From positions 62,001 through 126,000 of the forward strand of contig DASXVQ010000072.1 of NCBI GenBank assembly GCA_036504155.1: a stretch of 64,000 bases of DNA. Direction: 5' to 3'. The notes below the pieces were generated by a model that did not search any database, had not been told where the DNA came from, and worked only from the letters and a program-made list of their open reading frames with translations. Source of the DNA: JACRCT01 sp036504155 (GTDB taxonomy: Bacteria > Myxococcota > Myxococcia > Myxococcales > UBA5297). Positions within the stretch are counted from its first letter, which is position 1; every line of letters begins with the position of its first letter. Both the position numbers and the translations under genes were made by a program. Of the stretch, positions 36,155 to 45,066 are shown piece by piece.

Positions 36155-38332
36155 ATGCCCCCTCGGACCTGGCTGGCGCTGGCCTTCATCGTCCTCGCGC
36201 TGGGCGCCTGCCCGGAGTCGAAGGCTCCGGTGGCGCCGCCGCTCTCGCGCCTGAAGACGGATCTGTCTTACCTGCGCGATGCCCGGGGCCGCTACGTGCA
36301 GGTCCACGGCGTCAACGTCGGCGGGACGAGCAAGCTGCCGGCGAGCGTGAGCCCCGCCGGCGTGCCCAGCTTCGTCGGCAGGCCCTTCGCGCTCGAGGAG
36401 GCCGACGCGCACTTCGCGCGGCTGCAGGCCTCGGGCTTCGACTCGGTGCGGCTGGTGCTGCAGTGGGAGGGGATCGAGCCGGTCGCGCGCGGGCAGTACG
36501 ACGAGGCCTACCTCGACTACGTGGAGAAGCTGGTCCAGGCCGCCGGCGCGCGCCGGCTGCGGGTGCTGCTGGACATGCACCAGGACATGTTCAGCCGGCA
36601 CCTGATGGTCAAGTTCAACAACCACCCGCGCGGCAAGGCCGGGGACATCGAGAGCACGCTCTTCGCCTTCCTGCCGCCCTACAACGACGCCATCCAGGGC
36701 GACGGCGCGCCGAAGTGGGTGGTGCAGGGGTGCCTGCCGGAGAAGAAGCTCGACTCCCCGAACTGGGGCACGCCGCGCGTGCTCTCCGGGCTGGACGAGA
36801 AGGCGCTGCTGGCCGTCTACAACCTCTTCCAGAGGCTCACCAGCGGCGGGCCGGCGGCCACCTCCGGCTCGGTCCCGTGGATCGTCGATTTCCTGCTGCA
36901 GCGGCCCGACCCGTTCGGCCCGGACGAGACGAGCGATCTGCTGCCGCTGACCAACGGCTCGGCGGCGTTCTCGCTGGACGTCGCGCGCGCCTTCGCCTGC
37001 TTCTTCGCCGGCGACAAGGCCTTCCCGGGCCTCTTGGCGGAGGGCCGCAACGTCAAGGACTGGGCCCAGGACGCCTACGCCGAGGCCTTCGCGCAGGTCG
37101 CCCAGCGCGTCGCCGACGAGCCCAACGTCATGGGCTACGACCTGATGAACGAGCCGTCCTCCAACTTCCTGGCGCTGGCGGCCTACGGCGCGCTGGCCAC
37201 CGGCGGGCTGGAGGGGGTGAAGAGCACGCTCGATGCGCTGCTCGGGCCCGAGACCGGCCCCCTGGCCTTCGACGTGCTCGCCGCGCTGCGCATCCTGCCG
37301 CCGGACCTCAAGCCGGAGACGCTCAAGGCCTGGGGCCTGGACAAGATCGACCCGGCCTTCGCCCTCTCGCTCAACAGCGGCTTCGAGGACGACTACCTGC
37401 GGCCGTTCTACGAGCGGGTGGGGCGCCGCGTGCTGCAGGAGGACCCGGACGCGGTCTTCTTCGTGGAGAACACGCTGGGGCTCAACGCCTTCCTGGGCCA
37501 GGCGGGCGGCCTCGCCGGCACCTTCGAGCACCCGATGACCCGGCCCGACCTGCCGCAGGTGGTCTACGCGCCGCACTACTACGCCGACATCTATCCCTTC
37601 CCCGGCGTCAACCAGCCGCCGCGCAGGCTCTCGGCGAGCGAGGTGCGCTACCGCGACTACCAGGCGCCGATGGAGAAGGCCGCCTCGCTCTCGCGCTACT
37701 CGCTGGGCAACCCGCCCACGCTCTTCGGCGAGTTCGGCACGTTCTTCACCTTCAACGGCATCTTCCAGGCGCGGCAGGAGGACTACCTGACCAGCGCCTG
37801 CGTCCTCGACAACTACTACGAGGCGATGGAGCGCATGGGCCTGGGCGGGATGCTCTGGTGCTACTCGGCCGGCAACACCTTCGAGCAGGGCGACCGCTGG
37901 AACCACGAGGACTTCTCCATCCTCGACCAGGACCAGAACCTGCGCGGCTCCGCGGCCTGGGCCAGGCCGCACGCGCGGGCGCTGGCCGGCAAGCCCATCT
38001 CCAGCCACTTCTGGAGCGAGTTGCACTACTTCGACCCGGACAAGGGCGTGGTGCCGCCGGTGCGCGAGTTCGAGGTGCGCTACGCCTCCAAGGAGACCGT
38101 GGCGCCGACCGAGATCTCCATCCCCGACGTGCAGTACCCGGACGGCTTCTACGTCTGGCTCTCGGACGGCCACTGCGCGTTCGAGGCGAAGACCCGCACG
38201 CTGATGCACTACCCGAGCGACGACGAGCCGGGCGCCGAGCACTGGCTGCGGATCCTGCCGCCGCTGGAGGGGCGCGAGAACGAGGGCTGGCGCTACTTCT
38301 TCCGCGGCGACAAGGTGCTGGTGAAGGACTGA
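36155..38332 (+). CDS. Glycoside hydrolase family 5 (endoglycoceramidase-like) lipoprotein
   Basis: The gene encodes 725 aa with a signal ending LALGAC, so it is probably a lipoprotein. The GH5 barrel spans most of the chain: GVNVGGTSK start, LLDMHQDMFS on strand 3-4, acid/base Glu in MGYDLMNEPS and nucleophile Glu in TLFGEFGTFF. HxxDxF-like features and the insertion after MHQDM resemble endoglycoceramidases, which cut glycan from sphingolipid. A beta-rich C-terminal domain (about 620-725) follows. The ATG at 36155 sets the lipoprotein signal. It is followed 14 bp later by a small membrane protein gene. Confidence 0.88.
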   Translation: MPPRTWLALAFIVLALGACPESKAPVAPPLSRLKTDLSYLRDARGRYVQVHGVNVGGTSKLPASVSPAGVPSFVGRPFALEEADAHFARLQASGFDSVRLVLQWEGIEPVARGQYDEAYLDYVEKLVQAAGARRLRVLLDMHQDMFSRHLMVKFNNHPRGKAGDIESTLFAFLPPYNDAIQGDGAPKWVVQGCLPEKKLDSPNWGTPRVLSGLDEKALLAVYNLFQRLTSGGPAATSGSVPWIVDFLLQRPDPFGPDETSDLLPLTNGSAAFSLDVARAFACFFAGDKAFPGLLAEGRNVKDWAQDAYAEAFAQVAQRVADEPNVMGYDLMNEPSSNFLALAAYGALATGGLEGVKSTLDALLGPETGPLAFDVLAALRILPPDLKPETLKAWGLDKIDPAFALSLNSGFEDDYLRPFYERVGRRVLQEDPDAVFFVENTLGLNAFLGQAGGLAGTFEHPMTRPDLPQVVYAPHYYADIYPFPGVNQPPRRLSASEVRYRDYQAPMEKAASLSRYSLGNPPTLFGEFGTFFTFNGIFQARQEDYLTSACVLDNYYEAMERMGLGGMLWCYSAGNTFEQGDRWNHEDFSILDQDQNLRGSAAWARPHARALAGKPISSHFWSELHYFDPDKGVVPPVREFEVRYASKETVAPTEISIPDVQYPDGFYVWLSDGHCAFEAKTRTLMHYPSDDEPGAEHWLRILPPLEGRENEGWRYFFRGDKVLVKD

Positions 38333-38346
38333 CGGGGAGCGCGGTC

Positions 38347-38832
38347 ATGGCGCAGTGCTCGAGGCATCCGGAGGCGCTGGCGACCGACCTGTGCGTCGAG
38401 TGCGGCGACTGCGTCTGCGGCCAGTGCGCCTGGGTCATGCCCGACCGCACCGTCTACTGCCCGAACTGCAAGGACCGGCCGGGCCGGACCCCGCCGCCGC
38501 CGGTGGAAGAAGAGGCGCGCCCGCTCGAGACGGTCCCGGTGGCGAGGCCGCCCAAGCCGAAGCCCGCGGCGGTGCGCCCGTGGTCGCCGACCGTGGTGCC
38601 TGCGGTCCGTCCGCAGATGAAGAACAGCAAGGCGGCCATCGCGGCCGTCGTCCTGCCGTTCGCGTGCTGCACCTACGGGGCGATCATCGGGCTCATCCTG
38701 GCCATCCGCGAACGCAAGCTCGTCAGGGAAGGCAAGTCGGGAAGCTCGATGGCCCTGGTCAGCGCGGGGATCTGGATCAACGCCATCGCCCTCGCGCTCA
38801 CCTTCCTGATGCTGCTGATCCCCAAGAAGTGA
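38347..38832 (+). CDS. Membrane protein with N-terminal B-box-like zinc motif
   Basis: The gene encodes 161 aa. The N-terminus holds CxxHP, CVECGDCVCGQC and CPNC, with spacing like the B-box/rhomboid-associated zinc finger found in bacterial membrane proteins. A Pro-rich linker (about residues 45-90) is followed by two helices (AAIAAVVLPFACCTYGAIIG and WINAIALALTFLMLLI) in a DUF4190-like arrangement. It follows the GH5 gene by 14 bp and precedes the next gene by 8 bp, so all three are likely one operon. Confidence 0.8.
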   Translation: MAQCSRHPEALATDLCVECGDCVCGQCAWVMPDRTVYCPNCKDRPGRTPPPPVEEEARPLETVPVARPPKPKPAAVRPWSPTVVPAVRPQMKNSKAAIAAVVLPFACCTYGAIIGLILAIRERKLVREGKSGSSMALVSAGIWINAIALALTFLMLLIPKK

Positions 38833-38840
38833 GCCGGCGC

Positions 38841-40343
38841 ATGAGGCTCGCGCTCGTCCTCGTCGTCGTCTTGGTCGGACTCGTCTCCGCTCCCGCGTTC
38901 GTGCAGCCCATCCGCTACGGCGTCTCGGGCGAGGGGATCGTGCTGCGCGAGCAGGCCTTCGTGCTCGACGTCCCGGCGCGTGGCCACGGGGACGAGGCGG
39001 CGCTCGGGAAGGCCAGGCTGCGGGGGAAGCTGCGCTTCGAGAACACGCGGGAGACCGCCGGCAAGCTGATCCTCGAGGTGCGCGCCGAGGAATCGGTCCG
39101 CTTCGAGTACCGGGCGCGGAAGCAGACCGCCTGTTTCGTCGCTGCCGATCCAGGCCCGGAAGAAGAGCTGAGCCGGCTGCTGGCCCAATACCGCGGCCGG
39201 GTGCGCCTCGAGCCGATCAGGGAGTCCACCTGCGTGAAGATGGCCCCCCTGTCATCGCTGCCGCGGAAAGGCGGCCCGCCGAGCGTGGGCCGATTGGACG
39301 TGCGGCACCTGGTCTCGGTCGGCGGCAAGGTGCGGAAGGCGTCGCTGCGGTGGGAGGGCGGCCCGGCGGAGTGCAACGCCATCGACAGCGACGTCGAAGA
39401 GCCGGTGAGTTGCCAACTGCGGATGGGACAAGTCGCCGAGTACCGCTTCGACCTGCCAGCCAAGGGCACCCTGGACGTGGACGTGGCGGACCTGAACCCG
39501 CTGCGATCGAAGCAAGGCTGCTGCTCGCGGTCCTTCGAAGGCAGCTTCGCCTCGGCGGGCCCGGGCACGGAGGGCCGCGTGTTCTTCGCCGCCCCCGAAC
39601 CGATGGCGGCGCGCTGCCGGACGATGGCGCACGGGTGGGCCGAGAAGGCGAGCCGGGTGGGCGGCTTCGAGCTGTTCGAGTCCGGTCCGGCGTCCACCAA
39701 CGAGGACGGCTGGGCGGCGGTCGTCGAGGTCACCTGCGACGTCGACGACGGCGAGCACGTGGACCACTGGCCAGCCCGGACCGCCACTGTCGCCGCGAAG
39801 GCGGCCTCGTCGGTCCTGCCCTCGAAGCAGGCCAAGGAAGGCGAGAGTGCCTTCGGTCCAGCGGCGCTGGTGGACGGAAGCATGACGCCCTGGTGCACCA
39901 CCGCGGACGCCAAGGTCGGCGAGTGGGTGGAGCTGGAGTTGAAGGAGGACGTCGCGGCGGTCTCCCTGGCGGTCGGAGAAGGGCCGCAGGTGTTCCACGG
40001 CGACCGGATCCGGGTGGCGAAGCCCGCCAATCCGGAAGCGCTGGCCGCGAATTCGACTGGCGGCGCGACGTCGTGGCGCAGGCCCACCCGAATCGCGTTC
40101 ACGCCCGTCGAAGGCGGCGCCGCCGTCGCCGCGATCGAGGTCCCCCAAGGTGCGAAGGCCCTGACGATGCCGGCGGCGCTGGCGAAGGGCAGTTGGCGCA
40201 TGGTCGTCACCGAAGCCACCCCAGGCAACGGCCCCATCTGCATCGGCGAGTTGGATCTGGTGCCCGTCCAGGACCGCAGGGCGCTCGACTCGAGCCCGCT
40301 GCTGCAAGGGCTGCTTTCGCCCTCCGCAACCGGACTCCGCTGA
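38841..40343 (+). CDS. Exported protein with C-terminal discoidin/NADase-glycan-binding-like domain
   Basis: The gene encodes 500 aa with an N-terminal signal (MRLALVLVVVLVGLVSAPAF). The middle is beta-rich with several Cys. Residues about 325-400 (AASSVLPSKQAKEGESAFGP, then DGSMTPWCT and GEWVELELKEDV) follow the pattern of sugar-binding discoidin-like domains: assembled loop, Asp-Gly, Trp, then GxW-x-E-L. Carbohydrate binding is plausible and would fit the GH5 hydrolase at the head of the same operon. The assignment is by motif only. Confidence 0.65.
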   Translation: MRLALVLVVVLVGLVSAPAFVQPIRYGVSGEGIVLREQAFVLDVPARGHGDEAALGKARLRGKLRFENTRETAGKLILEVRAEESVRFEYRARKQTACFVAADPGPEEELSRLLAQYRGRVRLEPIRESTCVKMAPLSSLPRKGGPPSVGRLDVRHLVSVGGKVRKASLRWEGGPAECNAIDSDVEEPVSCQLRMGQVAEYRFDLPAKGTLDVDVADLNPLRSKQGCCSRSFEGSFASAGPGTEGRVFFAAPEPMAARCRTMAHGWAEKASRVGGFELFESGPASTNEDGWAAVVEVTCDVDDGEHVDHWPARTATVAAKAASSVLPSKQAKEGESAFGPAALVDGSMTPWCTTADAKVGEWVELELKEDVAAVSLAVGEGPQVFHGDRIRVAKPANPEALAANSTGGATSWRRPTRIAFTPVEGGAAVAAIEVPQGAKALTMPAALAKGSWRMVVTEATPGNGPICIGELDLVPVQDRRALDSSPLLQGLLSPSATGLR

Positions 40344-40461
40344 GCGGCCCGTTCCAGCTTTCCCAAGTGTTCGCGGCCGGTTGGCGAGTCCAGCCCGGGA
40401 CCGGGATTGCAAGCGCAGGGTCGGCGGTTGAGTAGGCCAAAGAAAATCTCAGGAACCGCCG

Positions 40462-40656
40462 ATGCCCACCAAGACGCTCCCTGCGGATGCCCAGCCCAAG
40501 CCGAAGTCCTGGTTCGACGCCCCGGTCCAAGCCCTGGCGCCGCTGTTGACCCTCGACGAGGCCCACGCCCTGCTGCAAGCGCTGGCGCGGACCGGCCAGA
40601 CGTTCCTCGGAGCCGACGAGGAGGACGAGCCGCGGTGGGTGCGCGACCCGGCGTGA
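40462..40656 (+). CDS. Small cytoplasmic protein of unknown function
   Basis: This 64-aa protein has an amphipathic helix (TLDEAHALLQALARTGQTFL) and an acidic C-terminus. AGGA lies about 8 nt upstream of the ATG. No family is recognised. It ends 4 bp from the converging DUF58 stop codon. Confidence 0.55.
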   Translation: MPTKTLPADAQPKPKSWFDAPVQALAPLLTLDEAHALLQALARTGQTFLGADEEDEPRWVRDPA

Positions 40657-40660
40657 CTGA

Positions 40661-41968
40661 CTACAAGAGGCCGCGCTCCTTGATCTCCAGGTACTCGTTG
40701 ATGGCCGCCGCGGAGAGCTCGGTGACCGCGGCGCTGACCACCAGCGCGCCCGCGTCGCGCAGCTTGGCCACCGCACGGTCGCGCTCGCGGACGATGGTCT
40801 GGGCGGCGGCCCGCTGGTAGGCCTGCTCCGGCGTCGCGGGGATGGCGCGCGCCGGCTGGAGCACCGCGCTGTCGGCGGCGGCGACCACCAGCGGCAGGTG
40901 CCGGGGGCGCAGGTGCAGCGTGCGCTCCAGGACCACGCGGGAGGAGTCCTCGTCCAGCAGGTCGGTGAAGGTCACCATCAGGCTGCGCCGCTTCTGGCGG
41001 GCGGTGACGAGGTCGAAGGCGGCGCCGTAGTCGCTCTCCACCAGCTCCGGCTGCAGAGGGTAGAGCGCGTCCACCAGCGCGCGCAGGTGCGCCCGCCCGC
41101 GCCGCGGCGGCAGGAAGGCGTGGACCCTGGCGCCGAACGCGCACAGCCCGACGAGATCGCCCCGGTCCAAGGACACCCGGGCGAGGCGCAGCGCCGCGTC
41201 GACGGCGTAGTCGAGCTTGGTGCGCTCCGCCTGGCGCGAGACCATGTGCCGGCCGCAGTCGACCAGCAGCATCACCGTCTGGTTGCGCTCCGGCTCGTAC
41301 TGCCGGGCGATGGGCGAGCCGCGCTTGGCGGTGGCCTTCCAGTCGATGATCCGCACGTCGTCGCCGGGGATGTAGGCGCGCAGCGACTCGAAGTCGCGGC
41401 CCTCGCCCAAGGAACGGCGCAGGCGCGCGAGCCCGGTCTCCAGCTCGGGCCGGACCATGGCCAGGGCGTCGCGGGAGAGCGCCTGGACGTCGGGGTAGGC
41501 CTTCACGACCCGCGAGGCGCCGAAGCGGTACTGGCGCGCCGCCAGGCCCCAGGGACCGACGAGTCGCACGTGCAGATCGCCGAAGCGGTGGTCGCCTCGT
41601 GAAGCGGGGTTGAAGGTGTAGCCGTGGACCGCCTGCCCGTGCGGCGGCGCCGCGAAGGGACGGCGGTGGCCGGAGGAGGTGCAGCCCGGCGGCGGCGCAT
41701 CGGCCAACTCGCCGGAGAGAGGCGTGGGGCCGAGGTTGTCGAGGGTGAGCCGGGCCAGGTTCGCCGCGCCGGCGCTGACCACGTCCTCGACGGCGCGCGA
41801 GATCGCGACGTCGCGTCGCTTCGGGCAGCGCGCCAGATCGATGAAGGCGAGGACGAGGAGAAGGGCGTCGAACGCCGCTGCGCCCCAGAGGGCCTGCGGG
41901 AAGGCGATGCCCAGGGCGGCGGGCAACAGGCCCAGGGAGAGGAGGATGGCTAGCCGGGGAGTCGGCAT
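40661..41968 (-). CDS. DUF58 domain protein
   Basis: The gene encodes 435 aa with two N-terminal helices (about residues 5-42) and a DUF58 core: YIPGDDVRIIDWKATAKRG and ERNQTVMLLVDCGRHMV. The latter is a von-Willebrand-like strand in which the MIDAS DxSxS is replaced by DCGRH. DUF58 proteins pair with MoxR ATPases and are thought to help assemble protein complexes. The moxR gene is upstream on the same strand, but copy C of a palindromic element fills the space up to 5 nt before this ATG, so no normal Shine-Dalgarno is seen. Confidence 0.88.
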   Translation of the reverse strand: MPTPRLAILLSLGLLPAALGIAFPQALWGAAAFDALLLVLAFIDLARCPKRRDVAISRAVEDVVSAGAANLARLTLDNLGPTPLSGELADAPPPGCTSSGHRRPFAAPPHGQAVHGYTFNPASRGDHRFGDLHVRLVGPWGLAARQYRFGASRVVKAYPDVQALSRDALAMVRPELETGLARLRRSLGEGRDFESLRAYIPGDDVRIIDWKATAKRGSPIARQYEPERNQTVMLLVDCGRHMVSRQAERTKLDYAVDAALRLARVSLDRGDLVGLCAFGARVHAFLPPRRGRAHLRALVDALYPLQPELVESDYGAAFDLVTARQKRRSLMVTFTDLLDEDSSRVVLERTLHLRPRHLPLVVAAADSAVLQPARAIPATPEQAYQRAAAQTIVRERDRAVAKLRDAGALVVSAAVTELSAAAINEYLEIKERGLL

Positions 41969-41972
41969 CGTC

Positions 41973-42192
41973 AAACCGCCCCCCAACCCCCTCCAGCGGA
42001 GCTGGAGGGGGGGCCGTTGGTTGCCTTCGGCGACGCGGTAGGAGCTCTTGGCGCCGCCACGTCCGTGCTCGAGCACAGGCGTGGTGGTGCCGTTAGCTCC
42101 GCGGAGGTGGGGTCGAGCAGAGCGGAGCCCCCCCTCCAGTCCCTGTCCCGAGCTTGTCGAGGGGTCCGCTGGAGGGGGTTGGGGGGCGGTTT
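41973..42192. repeat. Long-palindrome intergenic element, copy C, inside the moxR-DUF58 operon
   Basis: These 220 bp run from AAACCGCCCCCC to its inverse GGGGGGCGGTTT. The GTAGGAGCT box lies at 42038-42046, and a central stem pairs GTGCTC with GAGCAC. The right arm carries the same 23-bp insert seen in the left arm of copy A, in the opposite sense, so C is roughly A inverted. It fills the gap between the moxR stop (2 nt away) and the DUF58 start codon (4 nt away). Confidence 0.85.
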
Positions 42193-42194
42193 CG

Positions 42195-43175
<981 letters not shown>

Positions 43176-43216
43176 GGCGGCGGGAGCTTAGCACGCGAGG
43201 CTGGGTGCTCCGTCCG

Positions 43217-43246
43217 TTGCGCGACAGTCCGCGGGCGAGCTAGTTT
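43217..43246 (+). promoter_or_regulatory. Candidate promoter of the AHSA1-like gene
   Basis: TTGCGC, an 18-nt spacer and TAGTTT lie 43 nt before the ATG. The same 18-nt spacing and TAGnnT -10 shape occur upstream of the crp-like gene at 50053. Confidence 0.35.
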
Positions 43247-43288
43247 GCCCGCCAGCCGCGCCCCGCGGCCGTCCCAAGGAGGGAAAGA

Positions 43289-43795
43289 ATGGCCACCGAA
43301 ACGATCCAGGTTTCCGCGTTCATCCCCGCCCCGCCGATGAAGGTCTACACGGCCTGGCTCTCGAGCGAAGAGCACACCGCTTTCACCGGCGGCGAGGCCG
43401 AGTGCGAGGACCGCGTCGGCGGCAAGTTCACCGCCTGGGACGAGTACATCTCCGGGACCAACCAGGAGCTGCTCGAGGGCCGCATGATCGTGCAGAGCTG
43501 GCGCACGACCGAGTTCCCCAAGAACGCGCCGGACTCCGTCCTCACCGTCCACTTCGACCCGAACAAGGACGGCACCCAGCTGACCATCCTGCACACCGAG
43601 ATCCCCGAGGGGCAGGGCCGCGACTACGAGAGTGGCTGGTTCGAGTACTACCTGGAGCCGATGCAGAAGTACTTCGCCAAGGGCGGGGCCAAGACGAAGG
43701 CGACGGCGAAGAAGACCGCGGCGAAGAAGCCTGTGGCCAAGAAGAAGGCGGCGCCTGCCAAGAAGGCGCCGGCGAAGAAGAAGGGGAAGAAGTAG
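43289..43795 (+). CDS. AHSA1/SRPBCC domain protein with histone-H1-like Lys/Ala tail
   Basis: The gene encodes 168 aa. Residues 1-130 form an SRPBCC-type domain: VSAFIPAPPMKVYTAWLS, GGKFTAWDEYISG and SGWFEYYLEPMQKYFA are typical of AHSA1 proteins. The last 38 residues are almost wholly Lys, Ala and Pro (KKTAAKKPVAKKKAAPAKK), like histone H1 tails and bacterial DNA-binding tails. GGAGGG lies 6-11 nt before the ATG. It could bring a ligand-binding domain to DNA or RNA. It sits between moxR and the RAYT unit. Confidence 0.88.
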   Translation: MATETIQVSAFIPAPPMKVYTAWLSSEEHTAFTGGEAECEDRVGGKFTAWDEYISGTNQELLEGRMIVQSWRTTEFPKNAPDSVLTVHFDPNKDGTQLTILHTEIPEGQGRDYESGWFEYYLEPMQKYFAKGGAKTKATAKKTAAKKPVAKKKAAPAKKAPAKKKGKK

Positions 43796-43865
43796 AGGCG
43801 CAAGAACGACGAACGACGACGGACCTGAGGGTGGGAACCGTCGCCCGTCACCCCTCTCTCCCTCC

Positions 43866-43926
43866 CCGGGGGCTGAAAAGCCCCCGGCTACTGCCGCGAA
43901 GCCCACTGAAGTGGGCTGGCCCCCGG
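43866..43926 (-). repeat. REP repeat, left copy
   Basis: It is made of the hairpin CCGGGGGC-TGAAAA-GCCCCCGG (43866-43887), CTAC (43888-43891, GTAG on the minus strand) and the palindrome AGCCCACTGAAGTGGGCT (43900-43917), ending in GGCCCCCGG. It is nearly identical to the right copy in reverse. Confidence 0.88.
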
Positions 43927-44068
43927 CTCGGCACCGTCGAGTTGAGACCACCTCGGTTTCGGCTCGCTTCCTCGCTTCCTTGGTCTGGCCGGGACTGTCT
44001 GACCTCTCTGGTAGACAGACTGCACGGTCGAGGCATGCCGCTTCGGTCCGTGCAGAGGGGGGAAAGAC

Positions 44069-44734
44069 ATGTCCTACAGCGAGCTGTACGTGCATCTCGT
44101 GTGGTCGACCTACGCGCGGAACCACCTCATCGGTCCCCTCTTCGAGGCAGACCTCTGGGCGGCCATCGGTGAGAAGTGCCGGGATGCGGGCGGGGTTCCC
44201 GTCCAGATCGGCGGGATGCCCGACCACGTGCACGTCCTTCTCAGCTACGGGCCCGCACTCGCAGTGTCGCGGCTGGTCTGGGAGCTCAAGGGCGCGTCGT
44301 CCCACCACATGGCGCATCGGATCGCACCGGGCAGGCCCTTCCGCTGGCAGGAGGGCTACGGCGCATTCTCAGTGCGCAAGGCGGATGCAGGCACCGTCGC
44401 CAGCTACATCCGAAACCAACGCGCGCACCACACCGCCAGGACGATCGACCCTGCTTGGGAACGCAGCGGTGACGAGGAGGCAGGAGCTCCCGGCGTCGTT
44501 GCGAGACAGGTCGCACGTCCGACTCCGCCGTGCCGGTCCGGGGGCCAGCCCACTTCAGTGGGCTTCGAGCCAGTAGCCGGGGGCTTTTCAGCCCCCGGCT
44601 TGAAAGGTGGGCCGCCGCCCGGTTCCGAAGGTGGGACGCCGCCCGGTTTCAGATCCGGAACGCCCCGAATCCTTGATCTCTCGGATCCAGACCTGCGCAG
44701 CCGAAAACCCACGCCGGCCGCCCGGAACCCCTGA
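44069..44734 (+). CDS. REP-associated tyrosine transposase (Y1/HUH family)
   Basis: The gene encodes 221 aa. The HUH motif is PDHVHVL (His53, His55). The catalytic Tyr is probably Tyr113 in SYIRNQRAHH, preceded by RWQEGYGAFSVRK, the standard IS200/RAYT sequence. The catalytic domain ends near residue 130. The frame then runs on through the right REP (residues about 157-177) and a Gly/Pro-rich repeat before a stop, so the natural C-terminus may be the REP-encoded tail. The enzyme would nick and rejoin single-stranded DNA at GTAG-headed hairpins. Confidence 0.88.
   Translation: MSYSELYVHLVWSTYARNHLIGPLFEADLWAAIGEKCRDAGGVPVQIGGMPDHVHVLLSYGPALAVSRLVWELKGASSHHMAHRIAPGRPFRWQEGYGAFSVRKADAGTVASYIRNQRAHHTARTIDPAWERSGDEEAGAPGVVARQVARPTPPCRSGGQPTSVGFEPVAGGFSAPGLKGGPPPGSEGGTPPGFRSGTPRILDLSDPDLRSRKPTPAARNP
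44538..44598 (+). repeat. REP repeat, right copy (inside the transposase reading frame)
   Basis: Order: CCGGGGGCC, palindrome AGCCCACTTCAGTGGGCT (44547-44564), GTAG (44573-44576), hairpin CCGGGGGC-TTTTCA-GCCCCCGG (44577-44598). It differs from the left copy only in a few bases just before GTAG. Confidence 0.88.
44605..44652. repeat. Two-copy 24-bp tandem repeat
   Basis: AGGTGGGCCGCCGCCCGGTT at 44605 is followed by a second copy from 44629 with three or four changes. It follows directly after the right REP and encodes Gly/Pro-rich residues in the transposase frame. Confidence 0.75.
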
Positions 44735-44742
44735 CCAGCCAT

Positions 44743-45066
44743 TCACTTCTTCCGTTTGCTCCTGCCGTTCCGCACCGAGTCGAACACCGCAGCAGCGATG
44801 AACAGGGCGAACCCGCCGAGGACCAGCGTCAGCGAGAAGAACGGGTCGAACAGGCCGTGGTCCGCCGAGGCTGCGCCCGCGCCGATGAGCAGGAACGTGA
44901 CGACGATCCCCGTCCAGCCAATCGATGAGATGGGGCCCGCATTCCCGCTGCGCCCCCAGCCCCACGCCTTCCTCCAGCGCGGCACCAGGGCGACCACCGT
45001 GGCGGCCGCCGCCATGGCCAGGCAGAACACCGCCGCGCCTTCGAGCCCGCGGTTCACCTTCAGCAC
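44743..45066 (-). CDS. Small three-helix membrane protein
   Basis: The gene encodes 107 aa from a GTG start that overlaps the end of the DUF4350 gene by 7 nt. Three hydrophobic helices (GAAVFCLAMAAAATVVALV, SIGWTGIVVTFLLIGAGAA, SLTLVLGGFALFIAAAVF) are followed by a basic tail (RNGRSKRKK). No family is recognised. It is the last gene of the thi/membrane operon, ending 8 bp from the converging RAYT frame. Confidence 0.7.
   Translation of the reverse strand: MLKVNRGLEGAAVFCLAMAAAATVVALVPRWRKAWGWGRSGNAGPISSIGWTGIVVTFLLIGAGAASADHGLFDPFFSLTLVLGGFALFIAAAVFDSVRNGRSKRKK

Larger units (their letters stand above)
43866..44598. mobile_element. RAYT transposase unit framed by inverted REP repeats
   Basis: A Y1 transposase gene is bounded by two 61-bp copies of one REP in opposite orientation, each with a GTAG tetranucleotide before a perfect GC hairpin. 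This is the arrangement of REP-associated tyrosine transposases. It differs from ordinary IS200/IS605 ends, which lie in the same orientation. No target-site duplication is expected for this class and none was seen. Confidence 0.8.

Noticed and set aside
44538..44598. Right end of an IS605-type element with subterminal hairpins
   Set aside because: The two flanking repeats are inverted, not direct, and no tnpB is present; a RAYT/REP unit fits better.
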